Below, one piece after another: positions 10,612 to 22,504 of a stretch of DNA of 64,000 nucleotides. The notes beneath the pieces are model-generated. The model was not told the origin of the DNA and did no database searches. It was given only the letters and a program-made list of their open reading frames with translations. Position numbers and translations under genes: made by a program. Numbering within the stretch: the first letter of the stretch is position 1; each line of letters begins with the position of its first letter. The DNA is from Trichostrongylus colubriformis (lineage: Eukaryota > Nematoda > Chromadorea > Rhabditida > Trichostrongylidae), in NCBI GenBank assembly GCA_963978905.1, contig OZ022258.1:27222716-27286715 (forward strand), written 5' to 3'.

Positions 10612-11987
10612 TTGGGTTGAGGAATAAGCTCCCGCGGTTTTTTAAAACCCCGTTTTTCGCATTGATTCTTTTATCTTTCGACAAAGCTTACATATGTTTT
10701 CGATAGGGCTTTTTTTGCTCCACAAAATGATACTATCCGTTTTTCGATTCCTTCGACTACCTAATATTTATGAGGTTTGGAAATGAAATATGATAAAGGC
10801 GAAAACTGGCACTCTCGAAAACCGGCACCTCATCTTTCTCGTCTGCCATCGAGATCAAAAAATGTGTGTATATGATTTGGATAGAGCTTTTTCAGCTCTA
10901 CAGAATGATACTACTTTTTATTCAAATCGCTTACTTTTTGTGTTTTTAAGGCTTACAAATGCAGTACTCGCAAAAGGGTACACTTTCGTTATCTTCTCTT
11001 CCTCGTCTACCATCGCGATAGAAGAGAATGTTTAGGTATGCATTCGATAGAGCTTCCCTTGCTCTACAAGATAGTGCCATTCTCCTTTTGTATCCTCTCA
11101 TATTTTAGCCTTAGGGATAAGCTTCCACCTGTTTTTCAATTCAAAATTGCATAATGAATATGAATTTTTCTGGCACGGTGTTTTGTATCATTCGATAGAG
11201 CTCTTTTCGCTCTACAAGATAATTTTTACGGTTTTTGTACGAATAAATTTTTGACATTTTTTAGATCATTCAAAAGTCGACGAAATCGAGCATTTTCGTC
11301 ACATGGTGTCAAAAATGCTCGATTTCGTCGACTTTTAAATGGTCTAAAAAATGGCGAAAATTGATTAGAACAAAATTTGTGAGCACTACCTTGTAGAGCG
11401 AAAAGAACTCTATCGAATGATACAAAACACCGTGCCAGAAAAATTCATATTCATTATGCAATTTTGAATTGAAAAACAGGTGGAAGCTTATCCCTACATG
11501 CTAAAATATGACAGTATACGAAAGAAGAATGGCACTATCTTTTAGGGCAAGGAAAGCTCTATCGAATGCATACCTAAACATTCTCTTCGATCGCGATGGT
11601 AACGAGGAAGAGAAGATAACCAAAGTGCACAGTTTTGCGAGTACTGCATTTGTGAGTCTTAAAAACAGCAAAAAGTTGAGCGATAAAAAATAGTACCATT
11701 CTGTAGAGCTGGAAACGCTCTATCGAAATCATATCTACAAGCACTTTTTGATCGCGATGGTAGGCTAGGAAGATGAGGTGTCGAGAGTGCCAATTTTCGC
11801 CTTTAACATATTTCATTTCCAAACCTCATAAATATTTGGTAGTCGAAGGAATCGGAGAACGGACAGTATCATTTTGTAGAGCAAGAAAAGCCCTATCGAA
11901 AACATATGTAAGCTTTGTCGAAAGATAAAGGAAACAATGTGAAAAACGGGGTTTAAAAAAGCTGCGGGAACTTATTCCTCAACCCAA
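10612..11987. mobile_element. Near-perfect foldback element, about 1.38 kb
   Basis: The ends TTGGGTTGAGGAATAAG are flanked by TA (10610-10611 and 11988-11989), pointing to Tc1/mariner-type mobilisation. The arms, about 680 bp each, match closely all the way to the centre at about 11306, where only some 14 nt remain unpaired between GTCGACGAAATCGAGCATTT and its complement. The little divergence between arms suggests a recent origin or ongoing correction. No transposase is encoded; the short open frames in the arms lack motifs and are mirrored on both strands. Confidence 0.85.
10698..11910. repeat. Array of eight hairpin boxes inside the foldback
   Basis: Each arm holds four copies of a box of the form GATAGAGC-(6-8 nt, T-rich)-GCTCTACAAGAT, itself a mini-hairpin. 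'gatag' starts at 10702, 10880, 11046 and 11195 on the left, with mirror copies near 11395, 11545, 11710 and 11880. Spacing is about 150-180 bp. Repeated blocks at this spacing resemble multiplied transposase-binding sites (extended IR/DR ends); that role is inference. Confidence 0.7.
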
Positions 11988-11989
11988 TA

Positions 11990-14243
11990 GTTCACGTGGC
12001 CCCGTAATGTAACTGGACAGAATGAGACGCGACTGATCAGCCATTAAGAAGCTCCAATAACAGAAGGCACTAGACACTAGGGAAGCGAGAACGATCACAA
12101 GTCGCTGATAGTAAAGTTTGAGGCCAAATTTTACTTGGTTTAGGGTATACAAGAAAGAAGGGTGGGTTTCGAAGCATACCGTGCCTTTGTTAATGTGCAA
12201 GATAATTTTTAAGTGGGTGTCCTTGTAGCAAGAATCGAATTTTAAAAAATGCATAGTAGGTTACTTGGTTGAGTTTACATGGAATACAATCGCTAAAAAA
12301 GCCGGCCGGCCTCGCCGACTTTATGAGCTTCAAGATTGAATTCTCGGCCGACATCCAATCTGCACATTCAGGCGTATACTATTGTCTAAGCCTTGATGGA
12401 GGAAAAACAAGGTCCCTTTCTCCCTCTAGGCTTGGGTAAAAAATGATGTCCATAGTGGGATGCGCCTTCGTCCATCGCACGCCCCGCCCACTGTGCTCAG
12501 AATCCCACATTGTCCATGCGCGTTCCATACATCTTGGAGCATGTCTCACCCAACTCCAACATGATTCCACACAACTCGTTTCTCAGGTATTATCGAGAAT
12601 CGGTTCCACGGAAAGGCGAGCGAATAGACACAACAAATTTCTAGTTTGTATATAGGTTATGGTATCGCAACCGCTGGCAAGCCTCTTTTGCCACATACGC
12701 CGCGCTGGGAAGTTCTCCGTCTAACCCCAGCCGTCGGCGGAGTGGCTGGGCAGGATCGTAGAAGAGTGGAGGGGGCTTGATGTCGTGAGGAGGAGCTGTG
12801 GCGGTGCGAAACGAGTGAAGTCTGGGCAGACAGAGCGGAGTTACGCGAGTATCTGTTTGCCATATCAAGGTTGCCAGCTAATCTGATTAGCGCGGAGTGT
12901 GCCTTCAACGACATCCTACTATGTCGGAAGGAACGGTGAATTATGCGCTTATCGTTAGTCAGACTTCCGATGCTTTCACCAAACGTTAGCTAGGAGGGGA
13001 GGTTTCGTCTGTATTTTGAGAGTAAGTTCCACATTGTGTAAAACCCAAAGTGTGCTCAGTACTCTTTCTAATGACTTTTTACCAGCATTCTTGAGCATTA
13101 ATGAATATGATCCTTCTGAAACATAACTTATACAAAGGTAGGAAAAATGTTTCTCTTCACTTCCACCTCAGCGCTACTCTTCAAGAATTGTGCAGCTAAG
13201 TTCTTTTATAAATAGTGAGGAATAGTTTGAAAATAGTAAGAGTTTGATATTGTGCAATGTTGAGGGTTCGTTTCACCCCCGGCTTAGACGAACGTTGTAT
13301 GTTGCCAGCCTTTGAGGCTCCTCAGTGAGTAAGACTGACAACATCAAGGAAATGTGTCAGCGTGTGGTGATGAGTGTGTTAAAAGAAGACAAAAGTTTCA
13401 CTGTAGTGTTAGCCACCGTGAAACTGTAAACCTAACTTATGTTAACCTAAAAATATGTTAAATGAGATCAACAGCGAGCGAAAAAGAAGGTTCAAAAAAG
13501 CTGCTAAAGAAGTTCCAGAATTAGAAAATTGCAGCTAAGGAAAGGTTCAAGATTAGTTATGAAGTCCTAAGTATTATAATGGACGCATATGACATTAGGG
13601 GAGCACGGGTACGTAGCGTAACTGGAGCGCGTATTTGTATGCTATCTGCTACCCTTGAAAAGTTGTATTAGTTTTTACACAGAGTGAAGCCTGTGTACAT
13701 GCTAGTGCAGGAGATGTTTGAGTGCAATTATCTAAATTATTAAAGAAGCCTCGCACCCATGGCCCTTTGAAGTAGGTGTCAAAAGAAGTCGAACTCGGGT
13801 CTTTGCAGCGTTCCCTTAGTTTCGCAAAAAGTCGCTTACTTATTTAGATGTTTTGCGTATGTTGTCAGTAAAACAAAGTTTTTCAATAACATATGAACTA
13901 TTTTTAATAATGCATTTGCTAATACGAGATAATAAAATCCATTGTCATCCAAACTTCAAACATTCGTCTGATCTTAATGGTTTAATGTGTCAAATGAGGT
14001 GCAAGATTAGCTATTCTTAGCGTTTCTGTATATATAACAGCCCCTTTATAAATATTTTTACGGACTTGTTAGTAGCATTATGTGGAAACTTATCAACGTT
14101 AGAATTACAAATACGTTTTGTTGTATAGCTGGGTCGAGAGTTCTCCCGTTTGTCACCTTTATTGTTAAACCAAGGTAGTTGGCACAACGAGTTATTATAT
14201 GGGTCTTTTTGAGTTAAAGTTTGCTACCATGTATACCTGTAAG
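11990..14243. other. Intergenic, no supported gene
   Basis: Apart from a short dispersed repeat at 12395-12510 nothing recognisable was found. The open frames at 12640-12914 on the - strand are in a GC-rich patch without motifs or splice context. Confidence 0.5.
12395..12510 (+). repeat. Dispersed repeat, copy 1
   Basis: The block from CTCCCTCTAGGCTTGGGTAA through TCCATAGTGGGATGC to a GCCCACTG box is repeated in the same orientation at about 36735-36835 (CCCCCTCTAGGCTTAGGCAA ... TCCATAGTGGGATGC). The 'ctaggcttaggc' core also occurs inside the hAT-type MITEs at 39.0, 48.4 and 53.0 kb. Confidence 0.6.
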
Positions 14244-14251
14244 ATTTGTTT

Positions 14252-14738
14252 GGCACCATTCAACTATCCCCACCCCAGATACCGCAACTGGTCAAAAAAA
14301 ATTTCGCTGAAATTTTGCCTAGGAGGGTTATTTGGGGTGCTGATTACGAATATGAAATCCGTTTTTGGCGTTTGCGCCAAATTGGTGCAATTGCACCAGA
14401 TTGGCGTAACAACTGTTTTTCTCCAATTTTGGCTAAAATTGACATTTGGGAGCTATTCAGAATGCTGATCACGGATCGACATTGGTTTTCAGTTTTCGCC
14501 TGAGCCTTGGAGGGGAAGGAAAGGTTTCGTTCCATACTAAGGCTTGAGCAAAACCTACAGGAGCAGTGTGGTGCTTCTACCATATTAGCACTGTATTTGA
14601 ACTAAACGACGCTAATGCCTCGAACAGATGTCATATTCGTGATCAGCGCCCCAAATAACCCTCCTAGGCAAAGTTTCAGCGAAAATTATTTTTTTGACCA
14701 ATTCGCGCTATCTGGGGTGGGGATAGTTGAATAGTGCC
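14252..14738. mobile_element. hAT-type MITE, 487 bp
   Basis: Inverted ends of about 100 bp begin GGCACCATTCAACTATCCCC (left) and GGCACTATTCAACTATCCCC (complement of right). They are flanked by an exact 8-bp direct duplication ATTTGTTT (14244-14251 and 14739-14746). An 8-bp target duplication is characteristic of hAT transposons. The interior, about 290 bp, encodes nothing recognisable. Diverged fragments of the same family occur at 58240-58400 and 59495-59600. Confidence 0.8.
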
Positions 14739-14746
14739 ATTTGTTT

Positions 14747-15479
14747 CTATTTCTGGACCTTCTATTATTCGCAGTTGGTCCATATATCGGATAGCCAAGG
14801 ATCTGTACGAATTCTGGGCTCGCTAGAGAAAAGGTAGGTATACAATCACTGCGGAGTTTTAAACTGCTGTTCCTTGTGATGTGCGTCCAACTTTGTCATG
14901 CTTGATATGCCCGGCAATTCTGTAGCTTTCTCCATTTTTCCCAATTCAGGAGCGTGACTCTTTCGCCATTTATATTATGTAAGCGGGTGGACTATCGTAC
15001 AGCACTGCGCATGCCAGAATTTTGTAATGTGAAAAGAGAATGTAATGATTAACAGATATCACAGAAGTCCATGTCACATAATTCGAAACCGGCAAGTGCA
15101 GTGCTATTTTGACCACCTGTCAATATTCAGTATCTCGCGCAGTGTACAATAGAAAAAATCCGCTCCATTCGATATTGGAGAATATTGCCACCTTCTGATT
15201 CTCAAGTGCCTAAGCCTGGATGGTGATTTAGTCGCTTACCATTCTGCAATCTCATCTACACGCAAGGTCGAAGCGTAGCGTCAAGGAGAATTTCTAAAAA
15301 GTACGACCCCTACCCCAAAGGGAGCCTCCGTATGATCCCCTTCTTCAGGTTTCGCTATTTCTGTGATTTTTACCCAGCCAATGCGATTCATCAAGGGAAT
15401 TAGAGTTTGCTGTCAAAAAAACATTGACCAGAAATAGTAAGTTTTGATGGACCTTTCAACAGAGACACATACAGATCGA
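14747..15479. other. Intergenic, no supported gene
   Basis: No coding region seen. A short TACGACCCCTACCCC stretch at about 15300 resembles pieces near 56810 and 57121 and marks another dispersed repeat fragment. Confidence 0.45.
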
Positions 15480-16860
15480 TAGTTTTGAAGCGAATTAAGC
15501 GCGGTTAGACTGTAGGTGCGATAACTCATCGATGGGGTTCTTTTCTAGTGGTGACTCATCAACGCGGTTAAATGTTTGAGTAAGCGGTCGTTTTAGCACA
15601 TCGGTATTTTTCTTGGTATCCAGACGAGAGCTGGTTGTAATGCTCCCAGCCAAACGCAGTTTTTGCATTTTGTGTTTTACCTTCTATAACTACTGCTATT
15701 TCAATTTTTGACGTTTGTTCATGCATCTCAACACGGCCCTCTTTTCACAAGTGTCACTCACCTCCATCAGTTTCACACAGAAAGTCATGTATTTTCAACA
15801 TTGAACAAAAACAGAAAATCTCCGGTACTATGTATCATCCAGCCTGCTTTACTAGTCCCAGTTATCTGTTCTGAAGACATTTGATTGTAGCATGACTGGC
15901 TGCTCGTGCACTTGTAAGGAGCGGCCACGCTTCTTTTGCAAAATGAGTATGACATTCGTGTACAGGGATCCCAACTGCCCCAAAAAACGAAATGCTAGCT
16001 AATTCTATATTTTGACCATTACTTGACCCGGACAGGAGTCGGTCCTCTCTCACTTTTGATAATACGAGTATCATATCGAGCGTAGGAAGAAGCATCAAAT
16101 TACATGTACGTGGCAAGGATACCTCTCACAACAGTTGTACAATTCTAACAACTCCTAGAATAACATCGCTTTTTCAGGCCACTTCTCCTCTGTAAACGCG
16201 TTGCCACTTTTGTATTCACTGGTTACGCACTTCAACTTTCTGAGGTTACGACCAAAATATAGATTAGGTTAGTCTTCTAGGACAGTCGGGATCCCTGTAC
16301 GCGAACATCATACTCATTCTGCGAAATAACGCGTGGCCGCCCCTTGCAAAAGCACGAGCAGCCAGTTACGCTGGACACTTCTAAAGCACTCTGGACGGTA
16401 TATAGTACCACTAAAAGTGGCCACATCGTCATGCATATCATGCGGGTTTTTAACACCAGTTTGAAGTAGATTTCCCGTTTTTTAAATGTTGAAAATACAA
16501 GGGTTCATGAGTGAAACTGATGGGCTTGATCAAGAGTGATATCTGTGAAAGTGGGTTGTATTGGAGCGCTTACCTTCTACATTTGCTATATCAATTTTTG
16601 ACGTTTCATACGAAGACAAAGTCAAAAATTGAAACAGCAAATGTAGAAGGTAAAACACAAAATGAAGAAAATACGACATCACCTGGGAATAATTCCACCG
16701 CGTCTCGCCTACAGATGAAGAATACTACCGATGAGCTAACGCGACCATTTTCACGAACACGATTAACCTCGTTGATGTGTCGCCACTAAAGGTGTACTCC
16801 GGCGATGGGTCATCGTATATGAATTTTGACTCGTCCTGACTCGCTTTGAAACAGCCCGTA
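15480..16860. mobile_element. Large foldback element, about 1.4 kb
   Basis: Inverted arms run about 15480-16040 and 16250-16860. Paired landmarks include TTTTGTGTTTTACCTTCTA (15670) against its complement at 16650, and GGATCCC...GTGTACAGG (15960) against the complement at 16290. The right outer end (about 16825-16970: TTGACTCG..., TTAGTTTTCACAGTTGTAAT) resembles the right end of the Harbinger-type element at 20225-20356, so the two may share a mobilising transposase. Arms are diverged; no transposase gene is present and exact ends are uncertain. Confidence 0.6.
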
Positions 16861-18364
16861 GCACTTTTATTCTTAGTTTTCACAGTTGTAATCTGCATGC
16901 GGAACTCTGTGAACTTCAGTGGTCCCTACTTACTCGAAGTTCCAAGAGAATTTAAAAGCTCTTTTTGGTGAGGCAAAACTCCTGACAAAATAAGAGAAAT
17001 AAGAACCTGTCAAAACTCAGTGCTTATATCTCGGATTTTCATTCCGAACTTCCGAAGCGATTGCAGATCATCTGTACATGGCGCCCTATCGTGTAATCGC
17101 TCTAAGACCCAACTATAGAGGACACAAATAGCTCAGACACACCGCGTCGTACCTGCTCGTCGTGGAGCCCTCGGTTCAGGCACCCTCAAGGTCCCCGTAC
17201 CACCTCTTACAACACCCACGAGTGTGTCCACTGTCAGCCGATCAAGCGAAATGGATTCGTCTTCTGACGCTACTCAACCAATTTTATCAGCGATCCGCTA
17301 ACAGAAGTAATGGGCGCGCACCTTGGTTCCGAATTTCTTCATCAAAAATACACCTTCACAGATAGAAGCTGAAACTCTGTCATCACCCAATAGACGCGCA
17401 AATTCTTTTCAAGGTGATGAGATCGGTTACTTCACTATGGCAGCTATGAAATAGAAAACTTTAAGAAACCAGTATGTATTTAAAAAGAACCAAAAGCATG
17501 AGAAGCGTTTCAAGTATTAATAATGTAATCAACACTGCTAAGGCGAACCCATGAAATGAGTGATAGCTTTGAGGATTGAGGAATAACAGTGGGGAGAACA
17601 ATGATGCCTATTCGTCATGCGAGCTTGCCAGGTGCTAGTGTAAAGCTCCATTTAAGCATGGAGGCAGATGTCGAACGAATAATCTATATAAGTGATTCCT
17701 CTTCCCGAAATTCATTTCCAGTTTCGAGGGAAGCTCTACCTGCGATTCTCAAGTGTCGAGTAAAACGCTGTCATGCCTTGTTCCTTTCAATTTGGTCGTG
17801 TTCAAATATATCTATGAGGTATTTTGATAAAATGCTGTTTTGGCGTACGAGGCGGAAGTTTCGTCACGGAAAGTATTAGAGTCATTTTGGATTTCCACAA
17901 GAAAGTCACGATTGAATAACCGAAACGAGTATCTTTCGATCAGCAATGAACTCCTGCCTTTTGTATCGTAGTGTGAGTTACAATAAAGGCAACATGTGCG
18001 GCAGTAGTTTCAGCCGTATAAGGAACAACGAGTCAAGAAAGACTTATTCGCCCTTACTGACACATGTGATTGAGGCGTAGGCTGCTGCCCTGCTGGTGGA
18101 AACTTGGTTGAGTTTGTTGTTTTATTATCGAAATGTCCAGAAGCGATCTCGAAACGACGCCGGAAACGCTAGAGGAGAGGAGGCGCTTGTTCGTATACTT
18201 CACAAATCAAGAGCTTCAAGCCATCTTCACAACGTTCGGCCAATAAAGGTCCCACATCTAACCTCGTGTTGGCATATAAAAGAAAAACAATCGACAAGTC
18301 ATGTCGAGGTTCCAACAAGGGAGAACAAGGGAACTAATATCATGAGGCTAGCTGATTATTGCTG
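16861..18364. other. Intergenic, no supported gene
   Basis: Beyond the Harbinger-like end noted at about 16825-16970 and a short match to the window start (about 17105-17160), no gene or repeat could be supported. The open frame at 17589-17879 has no motif or convincing splice signals. Confidence 0.45.
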
Positions 18365-18655
18365 GAGCCCCGTTTAATTTACAGCAAGAAAAAACAGTAA
18401 GAAACTAAAGATTATACTTCTCTGAAACAGGTGGTTCTCTGAAAGTAGCTGAGGATTACTCTACCCCATTCAGTTTGCAGCAAGAAAAATCAGAGAATAG
18501 GAGGACTGAAGACTCATAGCTCTCTGAAGCAGGTGGCTTTTCGAAAGTAACTGAGGACATTTGAGCCCCTCATTCAGTTTACAGCAAGAATAAGAGAATA
18601 GGAAAATAAAAGACCCATATTTCTCTGAAGCAGGTGGTTCTCTGAAAGAGGTAGA
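18365..18655 (+). repeat. Tandem repeat, three units of about 100 bp
   Basis: Three units start with variants of CATTCAGTTTACAGCAAGAA and end with TCTGAAGCAGGTGGTTCTCT plus GAAAGTAGCTGAGGA. The 'cagcaagaa' landmark is at 18382, 18478 and 18582, giving periods of 96 and 104 bp. The units have diverged by substitutions and indels, so the array is not young. No function evident. Confidence 0.8.
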
Positions 18656-18954
18656 TGAAACTGGTTCGGGCCTTCGTTCTTCTCCACAGAGCGATTTGAG
18701 AATGGGCCCAAGTTGAGGAGTAGAAGCGATGTGCTTGACCCATGATCAGCAACTTTCCTTGATGAGCATTTTCGATCCTCCAAAAGCGACATTCGCAGTC
18801 ACCGTGCCTGGGTGTATGCCCTTATGCCATGATTTCCCATCGCGATGTGTCGCAAGCGAAGCGATACCCACGACTTAATGGTGCTGCGTTGTTGAATCTA
18901 AAAGCCCTTACAAGTGAACTGTATGGTGCCACTAGCATGACCATGTAAGCGCCC

Positions 18955-19283
18955 TGAGACCATATTACAATACCCGCCGTAAGTTTTCGCAAAAAACAAA
19001 AAACGCGAAAACCCATCCGCTTTTTTTCGTTTTTCAATATAACTGTTCGTCTTCGCTTAATCTTTTAACGGTTGTATAGTATTGAAATCAGCTCATCAGG
19101 GGTCTACAAGACGATCCCTTCAATTGAAAAAAAAATTCAAAAAACTGACTTTATACGTACTCGCATGCATAAAGTGCCAGTGGGCACACTTCAGCGAGCG
19201 ACGCGCGTTGCAATTATAACCAGGAGGCAAAGCTGCCGCCAACAGAGCTCAACAACTCATAGACCTGCTATACCATTCCGAAC
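18955..19283 (+). repeat. Foldback/Tc1-like end fragment, copy 2
   Basis: Begins CAATACCCGCCGTAAG next to TA and follows the same block order as 1250-1560, including the TCTACAAGA box and the ATAACCAGGAGGCAAA stretch. A diverged inverted partner end lies at about 22198-22233 (complement CAATACCTGCCGTAAG). The 3.3 kb between them could be one heavily invaded element, but the flanks do not give a clean target duplication. Confidence 0.45.
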
Positions 19284-19362
19284 CAAAACGATCAGTATCA
19301 CCATCAAAAAACGACTAAACAAAATTTTGGCTCTTGTTCTTTGATGTTGATACTGATCGTTT
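19284..19362. repeat. Hairpin with 23-bp stem
   Basis: AAACGATCAGTATCACCATC and its complement TTTGATGTTGATACTGATCG face each other across about 30 nt. The first copy of the repeat keeps only one half at about 1585-1605, so the hairpin belongs to the repeat family. Confidence 0.6.
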
Positions 19363-19578
19363 GGGCATCATTTCACCCATTTGCAGTGGTAGACATCACA
19401 TGTGATTTTTTGAATGTTTTTTAGGTTCACTAGAAAACTTTCACTCAAGGAAATCCCAACGATCCTAGCCCCTAAATCTCCTAAATCCTTAAAGTGTAAA
19501 AAACCTGTATCATAAATGATTTATAAGAAGTCCATGCATCAGATCATGAATGAAATTATTTTTCGTTTCCAACCCTTA

Positions 19579-20356
19579 CTAGGGAAGGTATTTTACTTCC
19601 CATGGAACTTTGAAATGAGACTCGGGGGGATTGATAGAGCTCCGAACGCTGATTATAACAGTGAGAACCAAAATTGCCAAGTGGCATCCTGAAGCGAGTT
19701 ACGAGGGGTCAAAGTTTGCGTGTGACTTGCCTGTGACATCTCAATGGCGAGGCGCTTTGCTATCAGCATGACTAGCGCATAATCTGATATGGCCTCCATG
19801 GCGTGGTGGTAGTGCTCCGGTTCCGTAAACGCGAGGGCGTGGGTTTGCTTCCCGCCGGTGCGGCTTTCTTTGCATTTTGAATAGCTCATCAAATTTTCCG
19901 AAATTTGGTCAAATTCTCGAATTAGCTGAAAACTTGTCCCATAGAGTAATTTGATCCCCTGAACACGAAAATCACAATGGTTTTGCGTGAGAACGTATGG
20001 CTCGCGCGCTATGGGCTCCTTAACATACCATGAAATGGTATTACTCTTTTTTCAGAAAAACCTTCATAACTTCATTCAGGTAATTGTTTGACAGATTCTG
20101 AATACAGATTTGAAATCAGCATTTAAAAGCCCGCACAGTGGTATGTGTCTCATTGCAAATGACCATTTTGACAATTCGTCTGATGGCAAAGTGCCTCGCC
20201 AATGAGGTGTCACAGGCAAACTTTGACCCATCGTAACTCGCTTCAGGATGCTATTTGGCAATTTTGGTTTTCACTGTTACAATCAGCGTTCGAAGCTCTA
20301 TCGATTCCCCCGGGTCTCATTTCAAAGTTCCATGGGAATGAAAATACCTTCCCTAG
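19579..20356. mobile_element. PIF/Harbinger-type element, 778 bp
   Basis: Ends CTAGGGAAGGTATTTT are inverted, with arms of about 230 bp, and flanked by TTA (19576-19578 and 20357-20359). A 3-bp TTA duplication is the signature of PIF/Harbinger transposons. No transposase is encoded. The centre (about 19890-20110) contains sequence related to the loop and arms of the foldback at 8.4-10.3 kb. Diverged ends of this family appear at about 16825-16970 and 31115-31195. Confidence 0.7.
19778..19852 (+). other. tRNA-like segment
   Basis: TGGCGTGGTGGTAGTGCTC has the look of a tRNA D arm/A box, and GTGGGTTTGCTTCCCGC folds as a five-pair T arm. Acceptor ends do not pair, so it is tRNA-derived at most. 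It lies in the left arm of the Harbinger-type element. Confidence 0.35.
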
Positions 20357-20519
20357 TTAGACGTTCTTATTCTGTCTGACTCCTCGTTCTCGTTGCAATT
20401 AGTCAGCTCGACGAAATCTCCCACAAAGGTATTGGTCGGCTTCACAAAGTGATATGCCACCGTATTAAGCAAACGAAATGGACAATGTGGTAGTTTATGC
20501 GAACCGCACATGCTCCCTC

Positions 20520-20770
20520 CGCTAGCACTCTATTTTTTCTTTTTTAAAGGAATCATCCACGGAAATTCTTTGTTACCCATATATTTCCGATGTATTTGCT
20601 TAGTAAGGGCCGCATGCAGAGTTTCGCGCAAAAATGAAAATTTGGCTAAGGTACAACTCCCCACATTCTTAGCTGGCCGGTTGGGCGGGTCCTCGCAGTA
20701 GAAGCCCTGCCCCGTTGTCAGCCGCGGCTGGGAACGGAGAGTGGTGTTCTGGTATCCCGCCAGAACCAAC
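20520..20770 (-). repeat. Dispersed repeat (20.6 / 41.5 / 51.7 kb family)
   Basis: Related, in opposite orientation, to 41470-41790 and partly 51625-51915. Shared blocks are the GGGCGG(A/G)CC box, GTCxGCCGCGGCTGG, AACGGAGAGT and a CGCATGAAACTTTGC-type stretch. No open frame is conserved among copies. Confidence 0.6.
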
Positions 20771-21424
20771 CGTATTTATAAATTACCTTCGGCACATAAT
20801 ACACAGATTTTGCGCACTCCATTGTCTCTCCTGCACCTAGGGTGTGACCCATTTGAGAATGACCCATTTAGAATCACGCCAATGTTCCTCTCTCCGATGA
20901 TTAGCATTCTATTAGGTTGTAAGGGAAGTTCTGGCCGGTTTTTCGCGTTCACAATATAAATTCAAATCTCAGAGCGCGTCAACATGAATCAGATTACAAA
21001 CTGTGCTCTCTAGATAGACAGAAAGTTGCTCTTTCTTAATATATATTTTATTTGGAATGCCACAAGGTTTTCGAATCATTAGTTGAATTTTAAAGTGCTT
21101 CGAAAATGGCACTTTTTAGATCACTTCACTTCGCGAGTCCTTGTTCAGCCGAGTCCCAGCGAAGGTGAGCACAAATGTGAGTTCTGCAAGGGAAGAAGGT
21201 GAAGCACTGAATTGAACAACTTGTCCTTGGTTTCAGAAGTGCAGAAGCCCTTCAGCAGCAGAACGAGTTGCTCGAATTTTCAACTGATCAAACCGCTTTA
21301 ACTAAGACGGCTGAAAGCGATGAGTGTCCATACTTGCAGGGATGCCCAAAAGTACTGGCCACACAAACTTGGTCAACCTTCGACAAGCCTGAATTTCGAA
21401 AAACCTTGAAAATGGGTGCCGCGG

Positions 21425-21660
21425 AACCCCCGGAGCAGCTATGCGCGAGCGCATTCTCCACAAACCCTCTTCCAGTAATTGAAGCAGTTGCAGACTGAAG
21501 CCCTTACTCGTCCATCATATTCACCAGATCTAGCGCTAAGTAAGCCACACTTTCCCAAAGATTTGGACAGCTCCTTCAGCAGCAGTGCGTTCAGAAAGAA
21601 TGATGATCTGAAGTCGACTTTTTTTGATTTCGCGCTATATAAATGTTAGTCCTCCATCAA
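21425..21660 (+). pseudogene. mariner transposase fragment
   Basis: Read in one frame the segment gives a degraded ARAHSPQTLF, then LKQLQTEALTRPSYSPDLA at about 21482-21540, then FPKDLDSSFSSS and FRKNDDLKSTFF. This follows the mariner order from the second catalytic Asp region through the YSPDLAP motif into the C-terminal third. The final catalytic Asp region reads LSKPH instead of PSDYH. A stop precedes the conserved part; no inverted ends were found. Dead and truncated. Confidence 0.6.
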
Positions 21661-21795
21661 AATTAGTTATACAAGCATGCTTAATTTTGTCGAATGTTGT
21701 TTACATTGTGAGAAAAGATGCAGTCTGAGCCGAGTTATGATCTTCAGAAGTCGAATTTGCGAAAACCGACCAAAACTTCCCTTAAAACCTAATAC

Positions 21796-21899
21796 CACTT
21801 ACTGTCGACTGTATTGTACGCACAATAAATCTCCACAGGAATGTATAGATCGTTGGAGGTGGAGGTTTATCGTGTGCACAATACAGTCGACAGTAAGTG
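21796..21899. repeat. Long hairpin, 104 nt
   Basis: Arms beginning CACTTACTGTCGACTGTATT pair with AATACAGTCGACAGTAAGTG over about 41 positions with few mismatches, around a loop of about 22 nt. Near-perfect pairing makes it either a tiny MITE or a potential hairpin RNA. No target duplication is evident. Confidence 0.7.
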
Positions 21900-22504
21900 A
21901 TAGAATGCTGATCAGTCGGAGTAAGGAACGTGGACGTGGCTCTAAGTCTCAAATTAGGTGACACACTGGTTTTAGTGCTAAAGAAATGGTGATGTGCACA
22001 TATTCAGTGTATTATGTGCCAATGGTAACTTATAGATAGATACGTGAGGGAATGTGCGGTTGGTTGGTGGAATACCAGAACATGGCTTCTTAAAATTTGA
22101 AAAGACCAGTCTGTAGAGTTCGATGAGCTTATCTGAGATATATAATACTAGGAAGATTGAGTGGAAGTAATCGAGCTATAGCAAGAAAACGAAGGAAACG
22201 CGTTTTTTCGAAAACTTACGGCAGGTATTGTGTTGTGGCGCGCATAACTCGCACTAACCGCACGCACGCCGCTCACGATGATCGTGGTGCATAATACTGT
22301 AATAGGATTGCACATCCAAGCACCTTCGCAGTCCTAGGTTCACGTGACATAGCATGGATATGAAACGCAATATGGACTGGAGTAGCGGGACGAGGTCACG
22401 AGGGGCGCCGCGCGCGGTATATTGGGGAGCGTAACGAGGAAATTTGCACCCCTCCACCTTGTGTTGTGCAAGTGACACCCTAACAATGAATGATTTCTGA
22501 CCTA

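Noticed and set aside
18955..22233. Single 3.3 kb transposon with CAATACC ends
   Set aside because: The two ends are inverted and similar, but flanks (TA against CA) do not match and the interior is a patchwork of other elements; left as separate fragments.
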